In this document: positions 21,940-33,390 of the stretch, piece after piece
How positions within the stretch are numbered: position 1 is the stretch's first letter
How the letters are laid out: each line of letters opens with the position of its first letter
Assembly: GCA_903813345.2 (NCBI GenBank)
Contig: CAIIXF020000008.1
Span: 12,119,278 to 12,183,277 of the forward strand
DNA length: 64,000 bases
Direction: 5' to 3'
Source of the DNA: Owenia fusiformis
Lineage: Eukaryota; Annelida; Polychaeta; Sabellida; Oweniidae
Translations under genes and position numbers: made by a program
Notes under the pieces: generated by a model
The model's input: the letters and a program-made list of their open reading frames with translations, nothing else
Database searches by the model: none
What the model was told of the DNA's origin: nothing

Positions 21940-22150
21940 CGGATCTGGGGGATGCCTGCAGGGGGGGGGGGGTGCTGGGGGGCCCAAAAAAATTGGGCTC
22001 CAAAAAAGTTTTGCTCCAAAAAAGTCTAAATGGGCCTCAATATTTCAAAATTAGGGGCCACTTTTGGGTGTTAGGGGCCCAAAACTTTTTTCTGTCTCAC
22101 ATGAAATTTGCCCCCCCCCCTTGTTGGTTCCCAGATCCGCCCCTGGAGAT
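21940..22150. mobile_element. G-rich transposon remnant between the two promoters
   Basis: GGATCTGGGG near 21954 and CCCAGATCCGCCCCTGG near 22130 are inverted with respect to each other, with poly-G, poly-A and poly-C tracts between. GGCGGATCTGGG-type ends are common on non-autonomous transposons of marine invertebrates (general knowledge). No target duplication was resolved. Confidence 0.4.
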
Positions 22151-24670
22151 TCCCCACAGATGACGTTTTACTCCAAGGTTGAAATGAACAAAACATAAAA
22201 AGGATGTTGCACAGCACATCTTATTTCTTCACCAAAGAACATTACTAACTGGAACTTGAATTAAACAAACTTTACATTGTATGACGATCAATAAACCTAA
22301 AGCTGATTCCAACTATAAATTCACTTATTTCAACATTAACTCAAAAGTAGAAAATTTGGTGTCCATCAAAAATTGTAAAATGGTGAAGACTCCTTTTATT
22401 TTTTTATTTTTTTTATTTCATCAAACAAATTTGATGTGTTTAAATAAAAACTTCAGTACATTATTTACTTTTAATTATAACATATATATAATATACAATT
22501 TAATTGTGATCAGATTCTGGTCTATTTATGTACATTTTATGGATGTAAACAGCAATACTCCAATACGCGATAACGTTTAGTTTGGTTCACTTTAATTACC
22601 TCCCATTTGAAGAGCTCTCATCTATGGTACAACTTCGTCTACATCCGGGTTCTTTTCCATGGGATTACACAGGGGTGCTATTTTCAATGCCACAATGCGA
22701 CTCTATTAAACATTTATGTAGAATTGATTTGCACAAATGATAGGTATGTATGTAATTAAGATGTATTACAAGGCTTTTTGAACTACAATCGCAAAATCCG
22801 AAGAAATCTGTAGTTGAAAATGCCGTCCAATTCCGGTGTCATCGCTGATTTCCCAGAAATTGCTCAGACGTCATCGAAGATCGAAAGAAATATAAATAAT
22901 GTTACTTTGAATCTCTGATTATCTTTCTGATAATTGAATAGATTGGATCATATAACTATGCTTCAGGGCTGATGGAAGACGAGAAGCCGAGAAATGTTCA
23001 GAGTATTCAACTCGTTCGGCGGGCCAATGAAAATTTGTCCCTTCCAAAGCGATGCATCATCGGAGATATTTATGTAAATTACCACCTGAACCCTTATCGC
23101 GAATAGGAGCATTTGCTTATATTCATCAACATCAAATAGCTCCCTGCACCAAAAATTGCTCCGAGAATCTCTTTTGGATAATTTTGTGCTGGTTTGAAGA
23201 TATTATATAAAATTTTCAAAATATTTGACCTAAAGCAGTATGACCTTCACAGTCCAGTATCATGTGTGATTGTGTTTCTGGTTCTTTAGGCACATTTTAC
23301 ATAATACGGAAATCTTTCCGTTAGACCACCTATTGACATTAATCATTATGTTGCTTTCTCCAAACAGTAGTTAACCACCATCCTGCAACACTTCAAAAAT
23401 TCTAGGATCTAATTTAGCTACCTTCCACCAAATTATAGGCTGGATGTCATGGGTTACAATTCTGAACAATGGCAATTTCCTTGACAATATGCATTCAATT
23501 TGCCAGTTATGTAATTCAAATAAATATACCTTACTCTCCTGGACTTCACCTATTGTATACAGCATTAACCAAACCTGTCTGGCCCAGTTATCTACTCCTG
23601 ACGTCGTAGATCTACGACATTTCAGATTCGGGAGTAGATTACTGGGCCAGACGAGTTTTGGTTAATACAGCATAGGCTTCAAGAGAGGATAGATAATGAT
23701 GATTGAGAAGCAGAATCTACATCTACATCAATACTCCGCAATATGTTAATAAGCCCATTTAAAGCAGATATATAATTTAACAGTGATATAATTTGAATAA
23801 AATACAATTTGAACCTTAACATTGAAAAATATGCCCCTCAATTTATAGATCTACAACATATCAAGATCTTGATAATATTGGAAGAACCATAACCAGGTAA
23901 CCATCCTTCTGTCAGGAGCATTGGTACTACATTATTCAAGTGTAGCCTAGAGCGCGGACTTTAAGACTTTCTTCAGGTCCGTGTCTAGAGGTAGAATAGA
24001 TACACCTCCTTTATAATTCTTCTCGCTAACGCGGTTTTAATGTAAGACGATATTGACAGTTCTTGTATGACCTCCGCCTAGATCCTGCTCAAAATGTCTC
24101 CTACGAAATTCTGCATTATATCCAGTAAATTATTGACAATACTGGCAAAACCTCGTGACTATTATTGAGATTTTATTGTTCAAAGATTTAAGGTAAGTGT
24201 TAATGAGTCCTATTTTGTGAAAAAATATGTAAATCTGTTTGAAATAAGGTGAAGCAAGGTGAAGTTCAGAAAAATTGAATTTTTTTTGTGCAAAAATGAA
24301 ATGAATCTGAGTTGAAATCATAGGCCTAAACTCTGTAAGTTTTAAAAAATAGTCACAAGTTGAGTCGGAAATGTAAGAGTTATGTCATGAATAGGACCCT
24401 CACACACAGATAGTGGGAAGTCCTCCATATATTACTTATATTATTTCCCAGGTAACGCAGCTTCCATCCAAAATAAAAAATATGTACTATTTTTAAAATA
24501 AATTATTTGTCTAGTTTTCGTTAAACAAATATCCTGAGACACATAGGGCCTGTAGAAAACACTAAACAGAAAAATAAAAAAAAAATTCATTCCTCCAAAT
24601 CTGCTTTATTGGTCAGATAATGCACCAAATCATAATGGTTGTTCAAAATAAAAATTTAAGGGGACGGAGC
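22151..24670. other. Intergenic core between the divergent loci
   Basis: No coding gene recognised. It contains a CCCGGATGT ETS-type site (reverse strand, near 22645), with a possible alternative donor GGGAG|GTAATT near 22605 for the minus gene, and a hairpin at 23564-23666 (listed separately). An inverted-repeat arm at 24405-24470 is described in the findings. Confidence 0.45.
23564..23666. repeat. Hairpin with GGCCCAG-bearing arms
   Basis: Arms of about 36 bases (ATTAACCAAAC...CTGGCCCAGT and its complement) flank a centre containing the palindromic GACGTCGTAGATCTACGAC. A similar core occurs near 3600. Probably a small fold-back repeat. Confidence 0.65.
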
Positions 24671-24676
24671 GCTGTA

Positions 24677-24906
24677 TCTCGCGAGAATAAAGCAAATAAG
24701 CAAATCCCGCAAAGGCGCGTGATTTTTTCGACCAATCAAATGGCTTGAAATTTACCAAACCATTTCGCCCAGTGTTTCACAACCGGAAGTAGGTCATTGA
24801 CACATGCGCAGTAGAAATTGTCAATTTACTGAGCGGAACTTTCAATGGCCTGGAGAAATTTTACTCACGAGAATTGATGATTACTGAACACATATAGGCA
24901 TAAGAG
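24677..24906 (+). promoter_or_regulatory. Promoter and candidate non-coding exon 1 of the plus locus
   Basis: Within 230 bases lie the palindrome TCTCGCGAGA (24677-24686, the CGCG/M8 element bound by BANP in vertebrates), a CCAAT box (24732-24736), an ETS site CCGGAAGT (24783-24790), AGGTCA (24791-24796), an NRF1-like half site ATGCGCA (24804-24810), a 10-codon upstream ORF (24845-24877) and a donor AGAG|GTGAGC ending the exon at 24906. The combination is that of a TATA-less, broadly active promoter. The transcription start is not fixed; I expect it between 24790 and 24845. Confidence 0.6.
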
Positions 24907-26568
24907 GTGAGCGACCCAGTTATTTTTGCGTATAAATGTTTCAAGAATAGCATGATATCAAATAATCTGTACATTATGCTATGATTCATTCAAAAATTGA
25001 ATCTAGAGGACAGGTGACCATATTTTTTCATATTTTTTTAATTTTTAGCTGCATTACCTGGTGTATATTCCTCCTAGATGGAGGACTTCCCACTATCCGT
25101 GACCTCACAAGCCTAATTTCCTTGCTTCTTTCAGGAAAGTATCATTACATCAGACATTGTCTTCTTTTAATAAATTTGGGAACTCCAGGAACTTATGATA
25201 TTTTGGAGTGTAGGGTAGGTTTGAAATTCAAATTAACGGTTTTAAATATTATCCAAATTCCAATGTAATTTGGATAAATCTTGGGGATTTCCCCCGAAAT
25301 CCGAGAAAGAGTCGAAGGCACGCGAGGCGAATCCTGGAAACTGGGGTTCAGGAAAGCAGGGTTCACTGTTTGTTTCCGTTGACACCTGTGCGAAACTACA
25401 TTCATAATTTATACAACAGTGAACAGGAGGTTTACAGTCACACCCAAGTGCGAATCCCTTAAATTTGAATGTTGGTTTCGCGAACCAGGGTTTAAGGCCA
25501 TCCCAAACGAAATAAGTGTTAAATGAGGCCACGAAATATAAAAATTCGTTTAATTAGAATTTCATACGTGTTATTTTGTTGTATCTATCAAGGCATTAAA
25601 TATATTAAAAATAGGTATGTATTTTGACTGGTCTAAAATGTGAAAAGCTAGAAGACCCCTTATATTCGTTTGTTCTCTATTTTGACTATGATAGATATCA
25701 GTACAACGGCTACTAAAACAAGGAGAGATTGACGAGTAGAGATTAGGAACGTGAAACATATTTATTTCTTAGAATTAAATACAATTCGGCGCTATTACTA
25801 TCCTTCGGTGTTGACAATTTCTGTTGTGTCAGTCTGGGTTAAAATCTTACAATATAATATGAATAATGAGGAACCCTTCTAATAAAAGCAGTTAAATCCA
25901 GGTTTGAAAACTCTCGAAAATAACACAAACGACTCTAATTATGAACCGTTCACATTTTTGCAAAGGTGGATTTTGATAATGGCAAATCCGGGTTTTGAGG
26001 GTGCAGCTTATGCCAACGAGTGCTTCTGCAAAATCCTAGGATCGTACGAATTTACCAATTATATAATCAGAATCAATATTCCAAAAAGATTAAATTTATC
26101 CAGATAAATTCTTGGATTGTATGAATTTATGGCCCCGGAAGTTATAATAAGTTAACTTACCGAACATATGTGAAACAATGTCACCATGATATTATGCGTA
26201 GAGATGCGAAAAATGAACTGTTTAAAGATTTCTAAGACTAACTTTGTGCTAATATATACATATATTACTCTACTCATCCTCTACATGTATGTGGACAGAC
26301 TAAACCTCCCGGATAGACATTTGTAAGACCATCTGCAGGCCCGTAGCCAGGGGGGGGGGAGTGGAGGGAGCGGCCGCTTCACACTTTCGTTTATTTGTCC
26401 ATATTTTTGTCTTAATTATAAAGCATCACCAACAGTTCCTACTGAAGTGGGAACAATTTCCGGTTATTCTTACTGTCTAGTTTTCCTGCATCAAATACAT
26501 TTTTCGTTATGATAATTTACAAGATGAAATAAATTTTATAATAATTAGTTCTTCTTTACTTTCAACAG
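24907..26568. other. Intron 1 of the plus locus (5' UTR intron)
   Basis: 1.66 kb. It carries the second arm of an inverted repeat (25048-25110, pairing with 24405-24470). A dispersed repeat with TTTGGATAAATCTTGGGG near 25268 and TCCTAGGATCGTACGAATTT near 26035 is also seen intact at 49500-49760. A G-rich transposon-end-like string (CCCGTAGCCAGGGGGG) lies near 26340. No coding frame is supported. Confidence 0.45.
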
Positions 26569-26577
26569 GGTAATGAT

Positions 26578-27541
26578 ATGGAGAAAGAACAAGAAATGAA
26601 CAATGGTTTGGATTTGTTACCAAAACTTGACATGATGAAATCTGAAGTTGCCATGGATACAACAACAAAAATGATGAAACCTGAAACATCAGAAGCTGAA
26701 GTTGTCATGAAAACGGCAACGAACACAAATCTTTTGATACACAATAAATACTTGAGAGTAAAAATGAATAGCATACGAGATAAAAGATTATACCAAGATT
26801 TAGAGTTTAAATTATCAGATGGAAGCAGTGTGTGGGCTCATAGAGCAATCGTCTGTGAGTTTAGCTCATACGTTGCACAGCTTTGTTCATCTGACTCGGA
26901 AACATTGTTTACAAGTGTTGATCTATCTGGCCAAGTGGATGACACTTTAAAGTTCACACCTAGTATTATAAACTTTGCTCTCGATTACATGTATGGCAAA
27001 GATGTGACTTTATCCAATAAGGATGCTGTGAAATGTTCTCGTCTCGCAGTTAAACTTAACATTCCTGAACTGTTATCTGCTATTGATTCATCTTTAGTGG
27101 AGAATGGCATGCCAAGAGATGATATCCCAACTGATGATGTTTATGATGAATTAACCGAACCATCCACCTATAACATCAAACAAGAGCCCAATGATACGGC
27201 TTATCCAAGCAATGATATGTACGACGACTATTTAGTTCCACAAGAGACAGATTTTGATAATGACATTAATCCAACTGAAAAAAAGAACAAAACAGGTCGT
27301 AAAAAGCGTAAAGCTGATGAAGATGATGATTGGACTCCTGGACAGAAATACAAAGCAGACAAAACACAGAAGAAGACCCCAAAGAAGAAGCAGGAAGTCA
27401 TTGATTATGATGATGATGAGACTGATGAATATGAGGATGATAGTATGGTCGATGATATTGAAGATCCAGATTTTGTCATTGACAGAGAAATCCCATTGAC
27501 AGAGAAATCCTATGAAAAGAAGCCCGGAGGAAGATTTAAAA
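26578..27541 (+). CDS. BTB/POZ exon of the plus-strand zinc-finger locus
   Basis: 321 codons plus one base, ending at donor AAAA|GTGAGT (27542), phase 1. The start ATG at 26578 lies 9 bases after an acceptor (AG at 26567-26568). The BTB fold spans about residues 68-175 (YQDLEFKLSDGSSVWAHRAI, LKFTPSIINFALDYMYGKDV, KLNIPELLSAI) and is very close to the minus paralogue. A conserved IKQE sumoylation-type motif sits at 200-203, then basic RKKRK, the DDDWTPGQ motif, KKTPKKKQE and an acidic D/E-rich tract before the splice. The N-terminal 65 residues differ from the paralogue (Met-rich). Role by family: dimerisation and recruitment of chromatin cofactors in the nucleus. The frame that runs past the donor to 27588 is intron read-through. 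Confidence 0.92.
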
Positions 27542-27748
27542 GTGAGTTGGGAAGAAAAAAAAATAACAAAAAAAATATGAATCTATAATTATTAAATGTT
27601 TAATCATGTTCCATTTGAGCAAATCTGTCTTTTCTTTATAGACCAATAATCAGTGAAAGAAATAAGTATTGTCTGGGCATATTTTTTCAGACATTTTAAA
27701 ATTGTTTTATGTCTGATCTAAGAATGCTAGTCTGAACATATCTGGAAG

Positions 27749-28511
27749 GGAATGTTATAAAAACCCTTCGACCTTCGACCTGCACCTTCGACCTTCACCT
27801 TCGACTTACAGGGTGTCCAAAAAGAAAATATTATAGAAGCTATTTTTGCCGATCTCAGACCACGCAAGAGTCACTTGATTTGTGGTTCACAAGTGAGATC
27901 GTTAAGATCTTAAATTGTAGCAACGTTTGCAGTACTCTAGGTATAGTTACAGGGGTGAAATAGCGTTTTCATGTTATCAAATTAAGATTCTGTTGATGTT
28001 GATCGGGTAGTCAATCGGGTAGTTTAAATGGAAGTTTCCCTTTTTTAGAGCTTACTTCCTGGTTTTGATTCGATTGAGTCGAAGTAAGATTAGAGTAAGT
28101 AGCGATCAATTACTGTTCTATTTATTGAGTTCAAATCATAGTCTTGTTGTGTGATCAATATTAAAACAGGATATGGCGTCAATAACTTGTTATTTAACTT
28201 TCAAATCTTGTCCGAAAAGTGATGACGTCACCAGGCATATAAAGTATTTCGCCGATGTAAACTCAAGAGATGACAGCTATAGCTTTCGACGAGGACAGAG
28301 CTCCGTTCAATTTCATAATCTATGTGAAGTTGGACTTAGTCGTTTTTCAAAGAAATATTTTTGGACTTTGACAATTTTCATAAGAAAAGTCAAAGGTGCA
28401 GGTCGAGGGGTTTTTATAACTTTCTTTTTGGCCCGCTTTTTGGATACCCTGTACATCGAAGCTGAAGGTCGAAGGTGCAGGTCGAAGGTCGAAGGGTTTT
28501 TATAACATTCC
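27749..28511. mobile_element. MULE-like non-autonomous transposon with nested mariner-like ends
   Basis: Perfect outer termini GGAATGTTATAAAAACCC and its complement are flanked by 9-base direct repeats ATCTGGAAG (27740-27748 and 28512-28520). The inverted arms continue for about 80 bases of CTTCGACCT-type repeats. Inside them lies a second pair of termini, TACAGGGTGTCCAAAAAG (from about 27808) and CTTTTTGGATACCCTGTA (to about 28456), which look like a mariner-type element inserted at TA. A 9-base duplication fits Mutator-like elements. No transposase remains. Confidence 0.75.
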
Positions 28512-28747
28512 ATCTGGAAGTATAACTTTGGTCAATTTACTTACACTAAAAATCTTGTTGCCTTAATTGTTCCCTATACAGAAATTTTTCCATCATATTT
28601 TGACCTTATTTCCAAAATATTTAGGAATTTCTTGAATTTAAAAATATTCAGGCCTAAGATACCCAGAGAATAGGCCTTTTTACTAAAATGTTGAGTTCTT
28701 TTTCCCAAAATGTTCAGGACTAACAAAAAATTTTAGCATTGCTTTTT

Positions 28748-29873
28748 ATGTCACCACCAAAAGTGGTGACATATTGTTATATTGTTATATTTTTTTGTGA
28801 CGGTGATCAGCGGATGGCAGTTGGCGTCTGTAACAAATTCTTACAGCTTCCAATAACTTAACAAATACTGTTTAGACTAGGGATGTCACGGTTTCCCGAT
28901 ATTGTCCCATCCCTCAGGACTTTGGTCTCGGGATGGGACGGGATGGGACAACCTTTGTGTACCAAAGATTTCAGTCCATGTTCAGGATATACTATTTCTC
29001 CTGTATATGACCCTAAAACTTCCCAAATGCACAATAAATTTGATCTAAACTAGAATTTTCTTTCGTTTTACAACTTATCTGCCGGATTATGTTTATGCGT
29101 AAATGCCATCTAGTGGCAATTACTATAAGTGATTATAATAAACGAAAATTCAGGACAGAACATGCAGTTTTATCGATAACATTGTTTCCCTTTGAAATAT
29201 GCTTAAATTTAAACAATAACAAAGAACTGCACTGGCGAGAAAGGTAACAACTTAAAAATAATCTCAGATGACAAGTTTTTGCGCAACATGCGCAGCCCTC
29301 TTTTGGCGTTCAAAAGATTGCGCTGCATAAGCATAGCCGGAAGTTAACTGAAGAAGATAACTGTTTTAAACTTATTAACTATTTTATTGGTTATGTCTCG
29401 TCCCATCCCGAATGTCACGTCCTGAAATGGATAATTCCCATACCGCCCCGAAATATTTTCGTCCCGTGACATTCCTAGTTTAGACTGACTTCAGTTTCTT
29501 TCAAAGTCATCTACAAGTTTTCTGAAGTTCAAATCTGACTGAAGATTTAAGATTTGACCTTCCATGACCTTCTCAAGGTCAAAATAGGTTAAAAAAGCTC
29601 AAAAGGGTCTTTTTTCAACTTGCTTCAAATTGACCAATTTCTTTTTTCAAAATTATCTACTAGTTCTCAGAAGTTCAAATATGACTTAAGATTTCAGATT
29701 TTACCTTCAACAATCTTTCTTCAAATTGACCAATTTTTTTTCAAAATCATTTACAAGTTCTCAAAAGTTCAAATTTGACTATAGATTTGAGATGTTGACC
29801 TTTAATGACCTCTTCAAGGTAAAAAAAGATTCATAATATTGTGAGCAACTTGGTGGTGACATTTTGTCATGTA
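28748..29873. repeat. GTCACCACC-headed repeat element, host of a hAT-like insertion
   Basis: It starts with a palindromic head TGTCACCACCAAAAGTGGTG (near 28750) and ends with TTGGTGGTGACATTTTGTCA (near 29852). The 29480-29850 part consists of tandem units of about 110-120 bases built from AAGTTCAAATCTGACT and GACCTT...CAAGGTCAA. A larger inverted copy lies at 51591-52500 and a head fragment at 30170. Confidence 0.7.
28878..29477. mobile_element. hAT-like MITE, 600 bp
   Basis: The termini TAGGGATGTCACGG and CCGTGACATTCCTA are inverted repeats with one mismatch. The element is flanked by 8-base duplications GTTTAGAC (28870-28877 and 29478-29485), the length typical of hAT. GGGATGGGAC/GTCCCATCCC motifs are repeated near both ends. 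No coding capacity. It interrupts the surrounding repeat exactly, and the empty site can be read from the copy at 51.6-52.5 kb. Confidence 0.8.
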
Positions 29874-29975
29874 AATGCCTTGTTACCAAAATGTTGAGTC
29901 CTTATTTCCAATTGGGCCTAATTGATGTGATATTACATATTTAGCTATGTCATGAAAATTAATCTTTAATTTCAG

Positions 29976-30140
29976 AAAAGTATAAGAAAAGGTGCACAGA
30001 TTGTGAAAAATCTTTCTCATCAAGACCTGAATTGATTGAACACAAGAAGATAAAGCATCAGAAATATTGTTGCATCAATTGTAAGGTGCCACCCTTTGAC
30101 TCCCAGGAACTCCTTGATGAACATCTCACACAACATGAAC
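29976..30140 (+). CDS. Shared exon 2, two C2H2 fingers (plus locus)
   Basis: 165 bases. Acceptor TTTCAG (AG at 29974-29975), donor GTAAGA at 30141, phase 1 on both sides. Basic start (KKYKKR), then fingers CTDCEKSFSSRPELIEH... and CINCKVPPFDSQELLDEH, matching the minus exon 2 (CTYC..., CSKC...SFNSQELLDEH). Read-through frames after 30140 are intronic. Confidence 0.87.
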
Positions 30141-30593
30141 GTAAGAATAAAGCTTCGAATCATTTTTCTGTCACCACTAGAAGTGATGACATATTGTTAT
30201 GGTCTCCAACTTTTTTGCGAAGGCGCCTGGCAGGTTATGCATTTTTATATGGTTTTTGTATTTTTTTCAGTTTATTTTATTCTGTTAAAGAACCTTGATA
30301 AATCATATTTTGATAGTACACAAATATATCATCAAAATATATCACAGATGGGCATAGCCTGGAACTAAAAATAGGCAAAGAAAATTTATGACTATTGAAC
30401 TTCATTTCCAGAGGTTTAGTTGAAAAATATAAGAATAAATCTCCATTTCTATAACATTTTGGCAATGAAATTGCCTGGCTACATACATGAAGCAAGCTAA
30501 AGATAATATATACTTGATTTTATCCATGAAAAATTTTGAAAAATCAAGCATGTTTTTTTTTGTCATTAGATTATAAGAGAGCTCTATTTTCAG

Positions 30594-30794
30594 GTGGTAT
30601 GAAATTCAAATTCAAATCACAAAAGCAAACGGGAATTTATAAATGTCAGAGAGGCTGTGGAAAGAAGTTCATGACGCAAGATGAGTTCAATAATCATGTT
30701 GAAGAAGAGCATGGTTGTAACGTTTGTCCCATATGTAACAATGCCAGATTTAAAACGCAAGAGGAATTAGAGAGGCATATAGTAATACACAAAG
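30594..30794 (+). CDS. Shared exon 3, two C2H2 fingers (plus locus)
   Basis: 201 bases, the same length as in the minus locus. Acceptor TTTTCAG (AG at 30592-30593), donor AAAG|GTAAGG at 30795, phase 1 on both sides. Fingers: a C-x4-C type (CQRGCGKKFMTQDEFNNH...) and CPICNNARFKTQEELERH. The EEEHGC junction and ARFKTQE core are conserved in both loci. Confidence 0.87.
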
Positions 30795-31865
30795 GTAAGG
30801 GATTGTTTTGAACGTGAACCTTTCTTTCTCATTTCTTGTTTGAACCTTCAATGCATAGAAATTTACAAGTGTTGTACAGAAAATTGAAGGTTTTGCCAAG
30901 TATTTACGTCGACACATTTGACATTCATCTAATCTCATGCATTGTTGGTTTCACTGTAGCCTGCTGTGCTATCGCTGAAAGAAATCTCTGTCACAAGCGT
31001 TAGATAAAGAGATATGCTGATAAATCAGAATTAGGCTCATGTATTGGTCTAAACTTGATATTGGAAACTAGTACGTCTTAAAGTGCCTGATAAACTATAA
31101 AATGCGCATGCGTCCAGGTGTTGATAATCAAAACTGAACAAAATTGATTATACGTAACAGACGATTTATTATTTTACAATGTTTTGATCGGCTAAACGAA
31201 TGGAACCAAGAAATTATGACATGTAAAATGGCAATTTTGAAATGTAAAATTTAAAAGTGACAAACACAACCTCCCTATCCACTCTTTATGAGCCCTAATA
31301 TGTACATGCAGCAGTGGTAGTGTACAGCTTATTATCACACTACTGGGCTTTGTATTCTAAAGCTTGTTGTTTTTAATAACACTGTTCTCTCGGCGTAAAT
31401 GTTTTGTGTGTGCGCAGTCAACGATAATCATTGTTTTATCCCGGTTATATGACCTCGGCAAGTATAACAAAACCGTACTAAACGAAAAAAACGCAAATAA
31501 GAGAAAGCTTTCACACACATATAAAAAATGAACTAGTCTAATCCGCCAGTATAAACTCTGTTATATACGTAGCCAGATCAGGCGCACACTTTAAAGAACA
31601 CACCTTGCAAGATCATTCATGCTTGTGTTGATAGAGTGACTATGATTACAAACAACCAAAAGAGAGCAATGAAATAGAAGGATTACTTCTTTAAATCTAA
31701 ACAATTTTAGGAAAAAAATTAAATTCCTTATGTGATATCTCATCCAAAACATGTACATTTTATTGAGAAGTTACACACCAATATGTGCAAATCCAGTGAA
31801 ATGGACGAAACTGTTCAGAGCTGAGGTGTAAAAAAAGGTGAAGCTCTATCTCATTCCCATTGTAG
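30795..31865. other. Intron between shared exons 3 and 4 (plus locus)
   Basis: About 1.07 kb, twice the size of the minus counterpart. No repeat with clear ends, no coding frame. Confidence 0.5.
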
Positions 31866-32021
31866 GTAATCATGTGTGTAAACGCTGCAACGATCACTTT
31901 GATACCAGAGTGATGTTAGGGAAACACAAGGAGGAGAAACATGGCATGTTTGCTTGTGACATATGCGGCACAGCATGTAAGACACCTGGTGACGTGGCGC
32001 ATCATAAAATACAGCATGAAG
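31866..32021 (+). CDS. Shared exon 4, two C2H2 fingers (plus locus)
   Basis: 156 bases. Acceptor CATTGTAG (AG at 31864-31865), donor AAG|GTAATT at 32022, phase 1 on both sides. The donor string GGTAATTATG is also found at the minus exon 4. Fingers: CKRCNDHFDTRVMLGKHKEE... and CDICGTACKTPGDVAHHKIQH. The HGMFACDICGTAC stretch is identical in the two loci apart from synonymous changes. This is the last shared exon before the choice of P1 to P6. Confidence 0.87.
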
Positions 32022-32679
32022 GTAATTATGCATTTTTCTCTAATAATTGGAATAAGGTGGTGAAATGTAGGAAAACCCTTGTAGGACTGTGTTGTTTACC
32101 TTCAAATTATATTTTCTTACTATCTAGTATCTACCTTCATGCTTGATTAATAAGAATGGCTTCATATATCGAGGACATGTTTTATACATCTACACTCTGC
32201 TTATTCTATTTAACAAAGGCTGATGATAGCATTGTATAATAAAAGACAGAAAAGGAAATGTCAGTAGAAAATTTAAAATAACAATGATACCAATTTTGAT
32301 TAACAATGATTTAAATAATCCTCATTTAAATAGACTTCCTGTGTCTGTTTTTGATAGGATCATAATTTACGGTTCTTAGAATTTCATGATTGAATCGTAA
32401 TAAGATGTTAATGACATATAAAGGAACTCTAAGTTATGACTGTCCAAAAACCAACCCCTAGATAGGACCTACATGTACTTGTTGACCAAGAAGAAATTGT
32501 ATAAAATACATGAACTGCAAAGTACATATTACATAAAACACTCTTGCTTCTTTGAATGCTCTCAGAGTCTTTCAATTTTTGATGTGCATTTGAAAGTTTG
32601 TCTTCAAAAGAATATGTTGTCTGTAGCATTCTTTGTTGTAGCTTTGTCTCATTATGTTAATGTTGTTAACAATAAATAA

Positions 32680-33390
32680 GGAATATATGATGTTCATCTT
32701 CAAATGAGACAGTGGACTGCTTCCTTCTATTAACTCTAGTTAACAGTATTCAACCAAGCCATGTTAAAATCCCATTGAAAAAGTTGTTTGTGGTACTATT
32801 TATTCAATTTTAAAACACTGAATTGGTTCCTTCCCTTTATTAAATGGGTAAATAGTGCTCATTCCAGCCATGTTAAAATCCCATTGAAAAAGTAGTTTGT
32901 GGTACTATTTATTCAATTTTAAAACACTGAATTGGTTCCTTCCCTTTATTAAATGGGTAAATAGTGCTCATTCCAGCCATGTTAAAATTCCATTGAAAAA
33001 GTAGGTTGGGGTACTATTTATTCAATTAATATAAAACACTGAATTGCTTCCTTCCCTACATTAAATGGGTAAATAGTTAAACTCAACCCAGCCATGTTAA
33101 AATGACACTGAAAAAGTAGTTAGGGGTACTATTTATTCAGTTTATGTAAAACACTGAATTGGTTCCTTCCCTTTATTAAATGGGTAAATAGTTCCCAAAC
33201 TTTTGTTAAATTCCCATGGAAAATAGTTCCGGATACTGTTTACAAAGTTCATATTGGGAAGGTACCCAAAATTAAGACACTGAACTCGTTTCTTTCCCAT
33301 ATTAACCCCAGGGTAAATAGTACCCAACCCATTTTAAAATCTCATTGAAAATGCCATTTTGGGTACTATTTACTAAGATATAGGATGTGT
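32680..33390. repeat. 109-115-bp tandem repeat in the selector intron
   Basis: The string CCATGTTAAAATCCCATTGA recurs at 32759, 32868, 32977 and 33092 (spacing 109, 109 and 115), with two more diverged copies to 33385. Each unit contains GGTACTATTTA and TTAAATGGGTAAATAGT. Confidence 0.85.

Noticed and set aside
26578-26774. Minus-strand frames opposite the plus BTB exon start
   Set aside because: Shadows of the BTB coding sequence; the sense strand has a full conserved domain.
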